From: an uncultured Dysgonomonas sp.
GTDB taxonomy: Bacteria; Bacteroidota; Bacteroidia; Bacteroidales; Dysgonomonadaceae
Length of the DNA stretch: 64,000 bases
Direction: 5' to 3'
Assembly (NCBI RefSeq): GCF_934668725.1
Contig: NZ_CAKUOF010000008.1
Location: 62,001-126,000 of the forward strand
Position 1 is the stretch's first letter. Each line of letters starts with the position of its first letter. The translations under genes and the position numbers were made by a program. Shown here piece by piece: positions 32,238 to 41,254 of the stretch. Below the pieces are notes generated by a model. It worked only from the letters and a program-made list of their open reading frames with translations, did not search any database and was not told where the DNA came from.

Positions 32238-33110
32238 TTATTTTACCCACTCTGCATTTACTAATACGGGAAAATGATCCGAGGGAAATTTACCGATGTT
32301 ATAAGTATCGGTTAACATTCCCCATCTGTTCGTTTTGAAATGCTTGCTGAAATAAATATGATCCAATATTTCGTTATTGCTTATAATACCCCTATCCAAA
32401 TCATCCAGTTTATCAAGAGGTTTTCCCCAAGCATTAAACGATGAGTTATTGGCATAGGGTTGTTCAACATCATAATAAGTATCTCTCAATACCCCTGAAT
32501 TATTAATCAGTTGAGCCCATGAGCTATCCATTCCTCCATTGAGGTCACCCATAAATATTACAGGCTTATCACCTGCTATTTCTTTTATTTTAGCTAGTAT
32601 TAGCTTACTACTTTCGTTACGTGCATAATCTTTTTCATAATCATAGTGAGCACTGAAAACAAAAAATTGCTTACCCGTCTTTTTATCCTGCAATTCAACC
32701 CATGTACAAATACGATTGCAACAAGGTGCGTCCCAGCTTTTAGAGGGCACATCGGGTGTAGCAGATAACCAGAAATCACCCTTGCCTAACAATTGATATT
32801 TGCTTGTTTTATAGTATATCGCAGAATGTTCTCCTTGTCCGTTTCCGTCCCGACCCTCACCGTAGTAATCATAACCGGGTAAGGCAGCTTTCATATCCTG
32901 TAGCTGATTAGGTAAAGCTTCCTGTGTACCGAAAAAATCGAAATCATGATATTGTACTAATTTGGCAATATAAGGAGAACGGTCTTTCCACATATTACCA
33001 ACATCCGATGCATTATCGTTTCTTACATTATAAGTTCCGACATTAAAGCTTTGTGCATTCACAGCAAAGGCAGCCATTAAGAGTACTGCACTGATAAAAA
33101 ATTGTTTCAT
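32238..33110 (-). CDS. Secreted endonuclease/exonuclease/phosphatase-family protein
   Basis: 290 residues. Signal peptide (1-19, VNA-Q). EEP fold landmarks in order: YNVRND (metal Asn), FGTQEALPNQL (metal Glu), FMGDLNGGMDS (Asp/Asn), and SDHFPV (catalytic Asp-His). Only the hydrolytic core is present. The family includes sphingomyelinases, nucleases and inositol phosphatases; the target cannot be told. It acts in the periplasm or outside. Confidence 0.88.
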   Translation of the reverse strand: MKQFFISAVLLMAAFAVNAQSFNVGTYNVRNDNASDVGNMWKDRSPYIAKLVQYHDFDFFGTQEALPNQLQDMKAALPGYDYYGEGRDGNGQGEHSAIYYKTSKYQLLGKGDFWLSATPDVPSKSWDAPCCNRICTWVELQDKKTGKQFFVFSAHYDYEKDYARNESSKLILAKIKEIAGDKPVIFMGDLNGGMDSSWAQLINNSGVLRDTYYDVEQPYANNSSFNAWGKPLDKLDDLDRGIISNNEILDHIYFSKHFKTNRWGMLTDTYNIGKFPSDHFPVLVNAEWVK

Positions 33111-33230
33111 GATAAAATTAATTTGAGAATTAAAGGTAATAAGTAAAAGTTATTTTTTGATGATATATTCGCAGATTATAACTTTCTATAACTGTTTCTT
33201 TAATCGAACTTATAAAAAACTGAAATAAAA

Positions 33231-33259
33231 AAGAGGGACATCTCTTGAATGTCCCTCTT
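33231..33259 (-). terminator. Terminator after ilvA
   Basis: Minus-strand AAGAGGGACA, 9-base loop, TGTCCCTCTT then TTTTAT: perfect 10-bp stem with U run. Confidence 0.85.
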
Positions 33260-33281
33260 CTTATTTATTTACATATATTCG

Positions 33282-34544
33282 TTATACTATATATTTTCCC
33301 AAATCGCTATCAGGGTCAAGCCGCGTAAAATCAAGACCATATTTAACCATTCGCTCTATCAGTTTATCATACTCACCTACCGAGTCTACTTCTATGCCTA
33401 TTAATGCTGGGCCATTTTCACGGTCGTTCTTTTTCATATATTCGAAACGGACAATATCGTCATGCTCTCCCAAGACTTCATTCAAAAAGTCTTTAAATGC
33501 ATTGGGACGTTGGGGAAGCCGTATAATAAAATAATGCTTCAAACCTTCGAAAATCAAAGAACGCTCCTTGATCTCCTGCATACGGTTGATATCGTTATTG
33601 CTACCACTTACAATACAAACCACATTCTTTCCTTTTATCTCTTCGGCATAATGATTCAGGGCAGTAATAGCCAATGCTCCGGCCGGTTCCACAACAATAG
33701 CGTCTTTATTATATAGTGTAAGAATAGTAGTACACACCTCACCTTCGGGAACAAGACAAATATCGTCGATCACTTTCTCGCAAACAGGATAAGTAATATC
33801 ACCTGCACGCTGTACTGCTGCACCGTCTACGAACTTATTGATATGAGCCAATGTTACCGGATGTTTTGCCTCGAAAGCAGCTTTCATACAAGGTGCTCCG
33901 GCAGGTTCCACACCTATTATCTTAGTATTGGGCGAATGATCTTTTATATAAGCACCTACTCCGGCACAAAGACCGCCGCCGCCAATAGGAATAAAAAGGT
34001 AATCAATAGTTCCTTCGGGTATTTCTTTTAAGATTTCGAGCCCGATTGTACCCTGCCCTTCTATCACCTGAGGATGATCGAAAGGAGGTATAAAAGTCAT
34101 ATTATGCTCTTGGGTATATATTTTTGCGGCATTGGCACAATCATCAAATGTATCACCTACTAAAATGATTTCGATATTGCCATTACCAAACATTCGTGTT
34201 TGCTCAATTTTCTGTTTAGGAGTAATTTTCGGCATAAAGATAACACCTCTAACCCCCATCTGATTGCAACTATAAGCAACTCCCTGTGCATGATTACCGG
34301 CACTGGCACACACTACGCCTTTTTTCAGCAATTCGGCATCCAGACAACTCATCATATTATACGCTCCCCTTAACTTATAGGAACGAACTACTTGCAAATC
34401 TTCACGCTTCAAATATATATTTGAATTGAAATTACGGGACAATGAAAGATTTAATTCCAGTGGAGTTTTTTTGATAACCTCGCTCAATCTGATTGCAGCC
34501 TCTTCGATATGAAGATCGAATTCTTCAGTAATTTTTGATAACAT
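33282..34544 (-). CDS. ilvA: Threonine ammonia-lyase (biosynthetic-type threonine dehydratase)
   Basis: 420 residues. PLP Lys57 in SYKLRGAYNMM; asparagine loop SAGNHAQGVA; tetraglycine GGGGLCAG. A single C-terminal ACT-like regulatory domain (about 330-420) follows, matching the shorter IlvA type. It deaminates threonine to 2-oxobutyrate, the first step to isoleucine. Upstream is a TACATTTG -7 box (34581-34574, minus) and a 20-base palindrome. No other ilv genes are adjacent. Confidence 0.93.
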   Translation of the reverse strand: MLSKITEEFDLHIEEAAIRLSEVIKKTPLELNLSLSRNFNSNIYLKREDLQVVRSYKLRGAYNMMSCLDAELLKKGVVCASAGNHAQGVAYSCNQMGVRGVIFMPKITPKQKIEQTRMFGNGNIEIILVGDTFDDCANAAKIYTQEHNMTFIPPFDHPQVIEGQGTIGLEILKEIPEGTIDYLFIPIGGGGLCAGVGAYIKDHSPNTKIIGVEPAGAPCMKAAFEAKHPVTLAHINKFVDGAAVQRAGDITYPVCEKVIDDICLVPEGEVCTTILTLYNKDAIVVEPAGALAITALNHYAEEIKGKNVVCIVSGSNNDINRMQEIKERSLIFEGLKHYFIIRLPQRPNAFKDFLNEVLGEHDDIVRFEYMKKNDRENGPALIGIEVDSVGEYDKLIERMVKYGLDFTRLDPDSDLGKYIV

Positions 34545-34573
34545 CTAATTAGTATGGTTACATTTCGCATCGG

Positions 34574-34581
34574 CAAATGTA
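34574..34581 (-). promoter_or_regulatory. Candidate -7 element of ilvA promoter
   Basis: Minus-strand TACATTTG, exact TAnnTTTG, 30 bases before the ATG. Confidence 0.5.
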
Positions 34582-34590
34582 CAAATTTGA

Positions 34591-34610
34591 TATCTAATAT
34601 GCATTAGATA
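34591..34610. promoter_or_regulatory. Palindrome upstream of ilvA
   Basis: TATCTAAT-ATGC-ATTAGATA, perfect 8-4-8 inverted repeat covering the expected -33 region of the ilvA promoter; a repressor site is plausible. Confidence 0.4.
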
Positions 34611-34681
34611 AAATCCAAAAAGAACAGTACTTATACAAGTGCATTCATTAAACGACAGAAAAATACACCACAACTCTATTA

Positions 34682-34712
34682 TTGCAATATCCTCAGATTT
34701 ATTTTACCTTTG
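34682..34712 (+). promoter_or_regulatory. Promoter of tandem paralogue pair
   Basis: TTG at 34682-34684, 20-base spacer, TACCTTTG at 34705-34712: the best complete Bacteroidetes promoter in the window. Start near 34719, 24 bases before the ATG. Confidence 0.75.
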
Positions 34713-34742
34713 TTATTACTCAAACACTAAATAAACTAATAG

Positions 34743-35807
34743 ATGAATCATAATCTGGAAATACAAAAAATATTACTGAAACTGGATTCTTTATCGCATC
34801 CGGAAGATAAAATAAACTTATTGAAACAGGCTATACAGATTGCCGATGCCAATAACGATCTGGATTGGGGGTTTGATTTACGTCTCGATCTTATATCGCA
34901 GGAGAAAGACACATCGCATTGTACCGAAAGCTTTCCTGCTTTTACCTGGATACTTAGTACATACGATGCCAACCCCGAATTATTCAACGAAGATGATTTT
35001 CTCTGGGAATACAAATGGATGGCAGCTGCAGCAAGGCGTAATGTAAATATTTCACGTCAGCAGGTGGAGTCTATTATGGCTGACCTGAAAATGAGGATGG
35101 AACGTAACGGGTATACTCTTCGTGGATATTATAGTGTGATGATTTATTGGAATCTTTTCATTGGAGATATGCAGGAGGCAAACAAATACCTCGAATTACG
35201 CGACAATACTCCTCGTGATCGGATGTCGCACTGTCCTGCTTGTGAACTGGATACGAAGGTAGAGATTGAACTTATCGAAGGTCAATTTGATAAAGCAATA
35301 ACCACAGCCAATGATCTTATTACAAAAAAACTGACTTGCGGAGTTATGCCCTTGGCTACTTTTTGTAATCTGACTTATTATTTATCGAAAGCAGGTGATG
35401 CAAGGGCTGCCGAGTTTTTCACAAAAGCCGAAGAAGAAATTGCAGAAGCTAAAGAAAATGACACTTCACTCATTTCAAACATATCAGATCTTATTGTGTA
35501 TCTAAGTAAATACGATACAAACAAGGCTTGGGAATATTTCCAAAAATATGCGGACTGGGAAATAGGCGCAGAAGACGCGGTTAGTTTTGATTTCTCTAAA
35601 AACATTTTAACCCTGCTGAAACAGGAAAGAGAAATACATCTGACAATGAGCGAGAAGCTGCCTTACTTTAAAGCTGACGGGAATTATAAGATAGCCGATC
35701 TTTATGATTATTATTACCAAAAAGCTCGAAATCTGGCTCAGCAATTTGATGCACGTAACGAGACCAATGCCTTCACTAAAGCATTAGAAGAAACAATATC
35801 ACTATAA
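34743..35807 (+). CDS. TPR-like helical protein, first of tandem pair
   Basis: 354 residues, no signal peptide or membrane segment, predicted almost wholly alpha-helical. It opens with LEIQKILLK and LLKQAIQIADANNDLDWGFD, and contains helix pairs of about 35 residues (EANKYLELRD, FDKAITTANDLI, RAAEFFTKAEEE, KAWEYFQKYADWEIGAEDA) like degenerate TPRs. The next gene encodes a paralogue of almost the same length. No catalytic motif. Function unknown; a soluble protein-binding scaffold is the most that can be inferred. Confidence 0.75.
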   Translation: MNHNLEIQKILLKLDSLSHPEDKINLLKQAIQIADANNDLDWGFDLRLDLISQEKDTSHCTESFPAFTWILSTYDANPELFNEDDFLWEYKWMAAAARRNVNISRQQVESIMADLKMRMERNGYTLRGYYSVMIYWNLFIGDMQEANKYLELRDNTPRDRMSHCPACELDTKVEIELIEGQFDKAITTANDLITKKLTCGVMPLATFCNLTYYLSKAGDARAAEFFTKAEEEIAEAKENDTSLISNISDLIVYLSKYDTNKAWEYFQKYADWEIGAEDAVSFDFSKNILTLLKQEREIHLTMSEKLPYFKADGNYKIADLYDYYYQKARNLAQQFDARNETNAFTKALEETISL

Positions 35808-35822
35808 AAGGTCTCATACCTA
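35808..35822 (+). repeat. GGTCTnnGACC element (one mismatch) between paralogues
   Basis: AAGGTCTCATACCTA directly after the first stop codon; core GGTCTCATACC differs from GGTCTnnGACC at one base. Confidence 0.5.
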
Positions 35823-35835
35823 AAACTCAAATGGA

Positions 35836-36906
35836 ATGAATTATAATCTTGAGATACAAAAAATACTTTTAGATACTGAAAATGTAAAAGACGCCGATGA
35901 CAGAATCATGTTATTAAAACAGGCGATACATATTGCCGACGCTAATAACGATCTGGATTGGGGCTTCGATCTCAGGATGGAATTAATTCGTAACGAACAG
36001 TTTACTGCTCATTCCCGTGAAAGTTTCCCTGCCTTTGCATGGATATTGAATGCTTATGATTCTGATCCCGAACTGTATTCTGAAGAAGAGATTCTGAACG
36101 AGTACAAGTGGATGGCAGCTGTATCATACAATAATCTGAATCTGTCGAAACCTCAAATAGAAGCTATACTCGAAGATTTCAGAAAAAGGTCTGTTAATTG
36201 TGGTATGAGTAGCCGAGAGTATTACAATATCATGTCCAACTGGTCGCTTTTTCTGGGAAGTAAAGAAGATGCCCGTAAATACCTCGATTTAAGAGATAAG
36301 GAATCAGAGGACAGTATGACTTCTCTGAGTAACGACCTCATTACAACTATCTACGTAGAGATGTTTGAAGGTGACTTCGACAAAGCAATTGCCCATATTC
36401 AGGAATTCATAGCACAACGATCTGTACATAAGATGAATCCTATTCCTGTTTATAGCGGACTTATTTACTACTTTGGCGGTAAAATGAACGATCCCAGAGC
36501 TGCACATTATTTTGCTGAAGCAGACAAAGAATTTTCCGAATTACCTAATTTTCCTTTTCAGCTATACGAAGTTACATTGATGATGTATTATATGTCTAAA
36601 TGCGAAAAAGAAAAAGCATGGGTATACTTCGAAAAATATGTAAATTGGGAACTTGGAGCAGAAGATGCTATCCGGTTTGATTTTGCTGCCTCAACTCTTG
36701 CTTTGTTTAAAGGTGGAGGTACCCGAATAATAAATAATATAAACAGTAATCATCCTTACTACAGAGAGGATAATACTTACAATCTGGATGATCTATATCA
36801 TCATTATTACAAAATTGCCGTTTATTTTGCGGAGCAATTTGATGTGCGGAACGGTAATACACACTTTCGCGAACAACTGGATGAAGTGCTTCAGCAGATA
36901 CAATAA
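35836..36906 (+). CDS. TPR-like helical protein, second of tandem pair
   Basis: 356 residues, paralogue of the preceding gene: NYNLEIQKILL, LLKQAIHIADANNDLDWGFDL, SFPAFAWIL, YKWMAAVSYNNLNLS, ARKYLDLRDK, FDKAIAHIQEFI and KAWVYFEKYVNWELGAEDAIRFDF match it block for block, while the central loops differ freely. The start 28 bases after the first gene implies co-transcription. rarA begins 20 bases on, so the transcript may continue into it. Not recognised as a named family. Confidence 0.75.
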   Translation: MNYNLEIQKILLDTENVKDADDRIMLLKQAIHIADANNDLDWGFDLRMELIRNEQFTAHSRESFPAFAWILNAYDSDPELYSEEEILNEYKWMAAVSYNNLNLSKPQIEAILEDFRKRSVNCGMSSREYYNIMSNWSLFLGSKEDARKYLDLRDKESEDSMTSLSNDLITTIYVEMFEGDFDKAIAHIQEFIAQRSVHKMNPIPVYSGLIYYFGGKMNDPRAAHYFAEADKEFSELPNFPFQLYEVTLMMYYMSKCEKEKAWVYFEKYVNWELGAEDAIRFDFAASTLALFKGGGTRIINNINSNHPYYREDNTYNLDDLYHHYYKIAVYFAEQFDVRNGNTHFREQLDEVLQQIQ

Positions 36907-36926
36907 TAAAGTGTAAACTAAAAAAT

Positions 36927-38195
36927 ATGAGCCAACCATTAGCAGAGCGTTTACGTCCCCGATCATTGGACGAATACATCGGTCAGAAACATTTGGTCGG
37001 TGAGGGAGCTGTATTACGACGAATGATAGATTCGGGGCGTGTTCCTTCATTTCTGCTCTGGGGACCTCCGGGGGTAGGAAAAACAACTCTGGCTCAAATA
37101 ATAGCCAATACACTTGATACTCCATTTTATACACTGAGTGCAATTAATTCGGGAGTAAAAGATGTTCGTGAAGTAATAGATATGGCTAAGAAGAATACAT
37201 TCTTCAACACCACCAAAAGCCCTATTCTTTTTATTGACGAAATACACCGTTTCAGCAAATCGCAACAAGACTCGCTTCTTGGGGCAGTAGAAACCGGAGT
37301 AATAACTTTGATAGGAGCAACTACCGAAAACCCTTCATTTGAGGTTATTCGTCCGCTTCTTTCACGTTGTCAGGTTTATGTACTTAAATCTTTAGATAAA
37401 GCCGATCTGCTCAGCCTTATAAACAGAGCTGTAACAGAAGATACTATTCTGAAAAAAAAGAATATAGATATACAGGAAACCGATGCACTCTTAAAATACT
37501 CGGGAGGTGATGCCCGAAAATTATTGAATATCCTTGATTTGGTTATATCGGCAGACGAAGGTGATACGATTATAACTGATAAAATTGTAACTGAACGTCT
37601 ACAAGAAAATCCCGCAGCTTATGACAAAGGCGGCGAAATGCATTACGATATAATTTCAGCTTTTATCAAATCGATACGGGGAAGCGATCCCGATGCAGCT
37701 ATCTATTGGCTTGCCCGAATGGTTGCAGGGGGTGAAGACCCTAAATTCATAGCCCGTCGGTTGGTTATTTCGGCAGCCGAAGATGTTGGTTTAGCAAATC
37801 CAAATGCTTTGCTGTTGGCAAATGCTTGCTTCGATGCCCTTCAAAAAATAGGATGGCCCGAAGGACGCATTATTCTGGCTGAAACAACCGTCTATCTGGC
37901 AACTTCACCCAAAAGTAATTCGGCTTATTTATCTATTGATAAGGCTCTAGCATTAGTCGAAGAAACAGGCAATTTACCCGTTCCTTTGCACCTGCGTAAT
38001 GCACCTACCAAATTGATGAAAGAGCTTGATTATGGTAAAGAATACAAATATGCCCACGATTATAAGGACAATTTCATTCAACAGGATTATTTACCCAAGG
38101 AAGTAATAAATGCCAGATTTTGGGAACCACAAGCAAACCCTGCCGAATCTAAGATACTGGAACATCTACGAAAATTGTGGAAAAACAGGTATTAA
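36927..38195 (+). CDS. rarA: Replication-associated recombination protein RarA (MgsA)
   Basis: 422 residues. AAA+ ATPase: LRPRSLDEYIGQKHLVGEG at the start, Walker A GPPGVGKTT near residue 50, Walker B LFIDEIHRFSK near 105, sensor 1 GATTENPSF, then the tetramerisation domain with the GSDPDAAIYWLARMVAGGEDP signature. It acts on stalled forks with RecA and SSB. Short distance to the preceding gene. Confidence 0.95.
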   Translation: MSQPLAERLRPRSLDEYIGQKHLVGEGAVLRRMIDSGRVPSFLLWGPPGVGKTTLAQIIANTLDTPFYTLSAINSGVKDVREVIDMAKKNTFFNTTKSPILFIDEIHRFSKSQQDSLLGAVETGVITLIGATTENPSFEVIRPLLSRCQVYVLKSLDKADLLSLINRAVTEDTILKKKNIDIQETDALLKYSGGDARKLLNILDLVISADEGDTIITDKIVTERLQENPAAYDKGGEMHYDIISAFIKSIRGSDPDAAIYWLARMVAGGEDPKFIARRLVISAAEDVGLANPNALLLANACFDALQKIGWPEGRIILAETTVYLATSPKSNSAYLSIDKALALVEETGNLPVPLHLRNAPTKLMKELDYGKEYKYAHDYKDNFIQQDYLPKEVINARFWEPQANPAESKILEHLRKLWKNRY

Positions 38196-38435
38196 TAACG
38201 TATTATATAATAAGACGTCCTAGCAAGAGGAGATATTAAATATTATATAAGTTTTGATATTCATATATAGATTTATTGACGAAATCTAATTTTTTTCTAG
38301 ATTAATCAGAAGAAAAAGTTAAAAACACAACACTCTACTCTTTTCCGGTCTTTTTTCAACAAAAAGATATTATTTTCACCTTTAATTATCAAAACGCTTG
38401 ATATACCGACATAATCTTTAACAAAAACAACTATT
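38196..38435 (+). other. A/T-rich gap before the leader-peptide gene
   Basis: 240 bases, very A/T-rich, no supported gene. A weak hairpin (AATCTA / TAGATT, 38284-38304) surrounds a T7 stretch. No clear TAnnTTTG box for the following small gene; TAATCTTTA near 38413 is the nearest. Confidence 0.4.
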
Positions 38436-38603
38436 ATGAAAAAGAAGAGCAAGAGCTTATCTACTTTAGGATTTAAGGAAATGACACAAGTACAATTACA
38501 CAAAATTACAGGAGGTGATGTTCACCACATGTCACCCTCAAAAAACAAGGGTAGTGGAGGTGGTGGAGTCGATCCTTATGTCTTTTGGGTTTTAACTCAT
38601 TGA
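38436..38603 (+). CDS. Double-glycine leader peptide, putative secreted natural-product or bacteriocin precursor
   Basis: 55 residues, read directly from the sequence. Basic N terminus MKKKSKSLSTLGF, then the leader motif EMTQVQLHKITGG with Gly26-Gly27, the cut-site pattern of C39-peptidase exporters (hydrophobics at -4, -7, -12 style spacing). It resembles the Bacteroidetes GG-type natural-product precursor leaders (M-K-K...F-x-E-M-[ST]...I-x-G-G). The 28-residue remainder has HH, a GSGGGG run and an aromatic YVFW stretch, and no Cys, so it is not a lanthipeptide or disulfide bacteriocin. No transporter or modifying enzyme is adjacent; a CPBP protease gene follows 134 bases on. Function is inference. 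Confidence 0.7.
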   Translation: MKKKSKSLSTLGFKEMTQVQLHKITGGDVHHMSPSKNKGSGGGGVDPYVFWVLTH

Positions 38604-38693
38604 ATAAAAACAAAAGAATCTAAAAGAGTAAAACTAAATTTCTAAGAACTAAATATTAGAAATATTCTCAGAAAATTAATAAAGCTCAAAAAT

Positions 38694-38720
38694 GAGGTTG
38701 TCTTTTATTCAGTCAACCTC
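38694..38720 (+). other. Hairpin between leader peptide and CPBP gene
   Basis: GAGGTTG (38694-38700) and CAACCTC (38714-38720), loop of 13. No T run, so an attenuator or mRNA-stability hairpin is likelier than a full terminator. Confidence 0.45.
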
Positions 38721-38737
38721 TTAATATAAAAAACAAT

Positions 38738-39433
38738 ATGAATTTTAGAAATAAAATATCCAATAGAGCTAAAGATATTCTATTCTTCTTAAAGCATCCT
38801 CAAGTAGAACAACACAAAATTGATACCAATGGAACTAAGATATTTAGAATTACCATACGATATTTCATCATTATTTTCATTTTCTTTATATTTATTAGTA
38901 TCCTTCTTTCCTCAATAAAGCAACTTGAAATTTGTCCCCGATTAATTCATAAAAAATTACCTCCAATAATCTATGTGATATTAATTGGTCCTATTCTAGA
39001 AGAACTTGTATTTCGTTTACCGCTCAAGTTCACATCCTATAATATTTTAATCAGTATTTCATTATTACTCTTATTTCTATCTAAGAATAATATTTATCTG
39101 ATATTTGGCATCTCTTTAGCATTGGTTGTTTTCGGGTATTTTCTATACACTAACACTCTGAATATTAAATCCCATTTAGAGTATATCTGGAAGTATCATT
39201 TTACTATAATATTTTATTTCTTCGCTATCCTTTTTGGCTTATTACATACTAATTATTATAAGACAGTTACTCCTATACAATATCTATTAGTAGTGCTACT
39301 TGTACTGCCTCAAATAGTTGGCAGTCTTATAATGGGATATGTCAGATTGAAGTATTGTAATGGTATAATAATTACCATAATGATTCATATTCTCTATAAT
39401 TTGTCGGCATTAGGTCTCAATGCTCTTTTATAG
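38738..39433 (+). CDS. CPBP-family (CAAX-like) intramembrane metalloprotease, possible immunity or maturation protein
   Basis: 231 residues, about six to seven membrane segments. All CPBP motifs are there: EELVFR with Glu88-Glu89-x3-Arg93, FGLLH with Phe166-x3-His170, and HILYN with His217-x3-Asn221, so it should be active. CPBP proteins in Gram-positive bacteriocin loci give self-immunity, and eukaryotic relatives (Rce1) trim prenylated proteins. Following a double-glycine leader gene, an immunity or processing role is the natural guess. The gene is more A/T-rich than its neighbours, hinting at transfer. It ends 40 bases before the stop of a convergent oxidoreductase gene. Confidence 0.88.
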   Translation: MNFRNKISNRAKDILFFLKHPQVEQHKIDTNGTKIFRITIRYFIIIFIFFIFISILLSSIKQLEICPRLIHKKLPPIIYVILIGPILEELVFRLPLKFTSYNILISISLLLLFLSKNNIYLIFGISLALVVFGYFLYTNTLNIKSHLEYIWKYHFTIIFYFFAILFGLLHTNYYKTVTPIQYLLVVLLVLPQIVGSLIMGYVRLKYCNGIIITIMIHILYNLSALGLNALL

Positions 39434-39473
39434 GAATACTCTTATACAAATCTATATTCTCTTATCACTATAA

Positions 39474-41036
39474 TCATTCTGCACTCAACACTTTAGCCAG
39501 AGCCTCTGCACAACGTTCGCCATCCATTCCGGCTGAGACTATTCCTCCTGCATATCCTGCTCCTTCTCCACAAGGGTAAAGACCTTTTATCTCAACATGT
39601 TGCAGAGTCTCTCTGTCACGTAATACGCGAACAGGCGAAGAAGTACGACTTTCCACCCCCAATAAAACAGCCTCATTGGTTAAATACCCTTTATAAGTTG
39701 CTCCTACTTTTTGTAATCCATCACGCAAACGTTTCGAAATAAACGTAGGCAACCATTCATTCAAGTTGGAAGATGTAATACCCGGAGCATATGATGTCTT
39801 TGGTAATTCTGTACTTTTGACATTATTCACAAAATCGGCCACCAGCTGTGCGGGAGCAACCTGAGTTTTGCCACCTGCGATCCAAGCTTTTTCTTCAAGG
39901 TCTTCCTGAAATTTAAGTAATTCAAGTTCTCCATATTTCTGATATTCAGGAAAATCTCCGGGGTGTATCTCCACTACAACTCCCGAATTTGACCATTTCG
40001 ATCCACGATTAGAAGGAGACATTCCATTTACAACCAACTGACGGTCGCCACTGGCAGCAGCCACCACAATCCCACCCGGACACATACAAAACGAATACAC
40101 ACCTCTATCGCCCGACTGAACCACAAAACTATATTCGGCAGCCGGCAAATATTTACCTCTCCCCTCCGGATTATGATATTGTATCTGGTCTATCAAATGT
40201 ACAGGGTGTTCTACCCGAACACCTACCGCTAACCCTTTTGCTTCGATCTTTACTTTCTTATCATGAAGCATATAATATACATCTCTGGCCGAATGTCCTG
40301 TTGCTAATATGACATATCCTTCAAATATTTTGCCTGTATTGGTTCTGATACCCTTTACTTCATTATTCTCAATAATCAGTTCATCCATACGAGTCTCGAA
40401 ATGAACTTCTCCTCCTGCCGAAATTATCTGCTCACGCATCCTTTGAATAATTGCCGGAAGCTTATCTGTTCCAATATGAGGATGAGCATCAATCAGTATA
40501 TCGGTAGTTGCACCATGCTGGCAAAACACATTCAATATCTTATCGGCATTACCACGCTTTTTGCTTCTGGTATAAAGCTTTCCATCCGAATAAGCTCCTG
40601 CACCACCTTCACCAAAGCAATAGTTGGAGTCCCCATCCACAATATGCTCCCTATTGATTGTTGCCAAATCTTTTTTACGTTCTCTGACTGATTTACCTCT
40701 TTCTACAACAATAGGTCGTACACCAAGCTCAATAAGTCGTAAAGCGGCAAATAATCCACCCGGACCTGCTCCTACAACTATCGCCTGAGGTGACTTGCTG
40801 ACATCGGGATAATCTGTTTTTTCGAAAAACACATCGGGCTGAGATTCTCCTATATATAGTCTGACACGTAAATTGATAAAAATATTACGCTGACGGGCAT
40901 CAATCGAGCGTTTCATTATCCGTACATCTGTAATCTCCGTCATTTTAGTGTTGGTCTTGTCTGCGGCAATACCTTTGACGAGATTTATATCTGCGGCTTG
41001 GTCGGGGCTTACTCTTAAATCTATATCTTTTTGCAT
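39474..41036 (-). CDS. FAD/NAD(P)-dependent oxidoreductase
   Basis: 520 residues from the ATG at 41036 (a TTG at 41045 also lies in frame). An N-terminal domain of about 90 residues resembles the DUF of this FAD-protein family; then the dinucleotide motif GAGPGGLFAALRL near residue 88 and ERGKSVRERKKD. GEGGAGAYSDGKLYTR and the C-terminal PCGEGAGYAGGIVSAGMDG are typical of the family. Its substrate is unknown in the family. Single gene. Confidence 0.85.
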   Translation of the reverse strand: MQKDIDLRVSPDQAADINLVKGIAADKTNTKMTEITDVRIMKRSIDARQRNIFINLRVRLYIGESQPDVFFEKTDYPDVSKSPQAIVVGAGPGGLFAALRLIELGVRPIVVERGKSVRERKKDLATINREHIVDGDSNYCFGEGGAGAYSDGKLYTRSKKRGNADKILNVFCQHGATTDILIDAHPHIGTDKLPAIIQRMREQIISAGGEVHFETRMDELIIENNEVKGIRTNTGKIFEGYVILATGHSARDVYYMLHDKKVKIEAKGLAVGVRVEHPVHLIDQIQYHNPEGRGKYLPAAEYSFVVQSGDRGVYSFCMCPGGIVVAAASGDRQLVVNGMSPSNRGSKWSNSGVVVEIHPGDFPEYQKYGELELLKFQEDLEEKAWIAGGKTQVAPAQLVADFVNNVKSTELPKTSYAPGITSSNLNEWLPTFISKRLRDGLQKVGATYKGYLTNEAVLLGVESRTSSPVRVLRDRETLQHVEIKGLYPCGEGAGYAGGIVSAGMDGERCAEALAKVLSAE

Positions 41037-41222
41037 AAAAATCAAATCTTTGGGTACAAAGATAAATGAAAATAAATTAGGTTGGTCGGTTAATAAATTA
41101 TCTCTATCGAAAATTCTGACTCTTACTGACCGAAAATCCTAAAGAATGTTTAAGCACGCCTATCCAGACAACAATATATATTTTACTATACTTATTCATA
41201 TTTTATTCTTGCAATTAATTGT

Positions 41223-41230
41223 TACTTTTG
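41223..41230 (+). promoter_or_regulatory. Candidate -7 element of yhcH-like promoter
   Basis: TACTTTTG, exact TAnnTTTG, 24 bases before the ATG; -33 element not well placed. Confidence 0.45.
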
Positions 41231-41254
41231 TGTATAATCTTAAATAAAAACATC

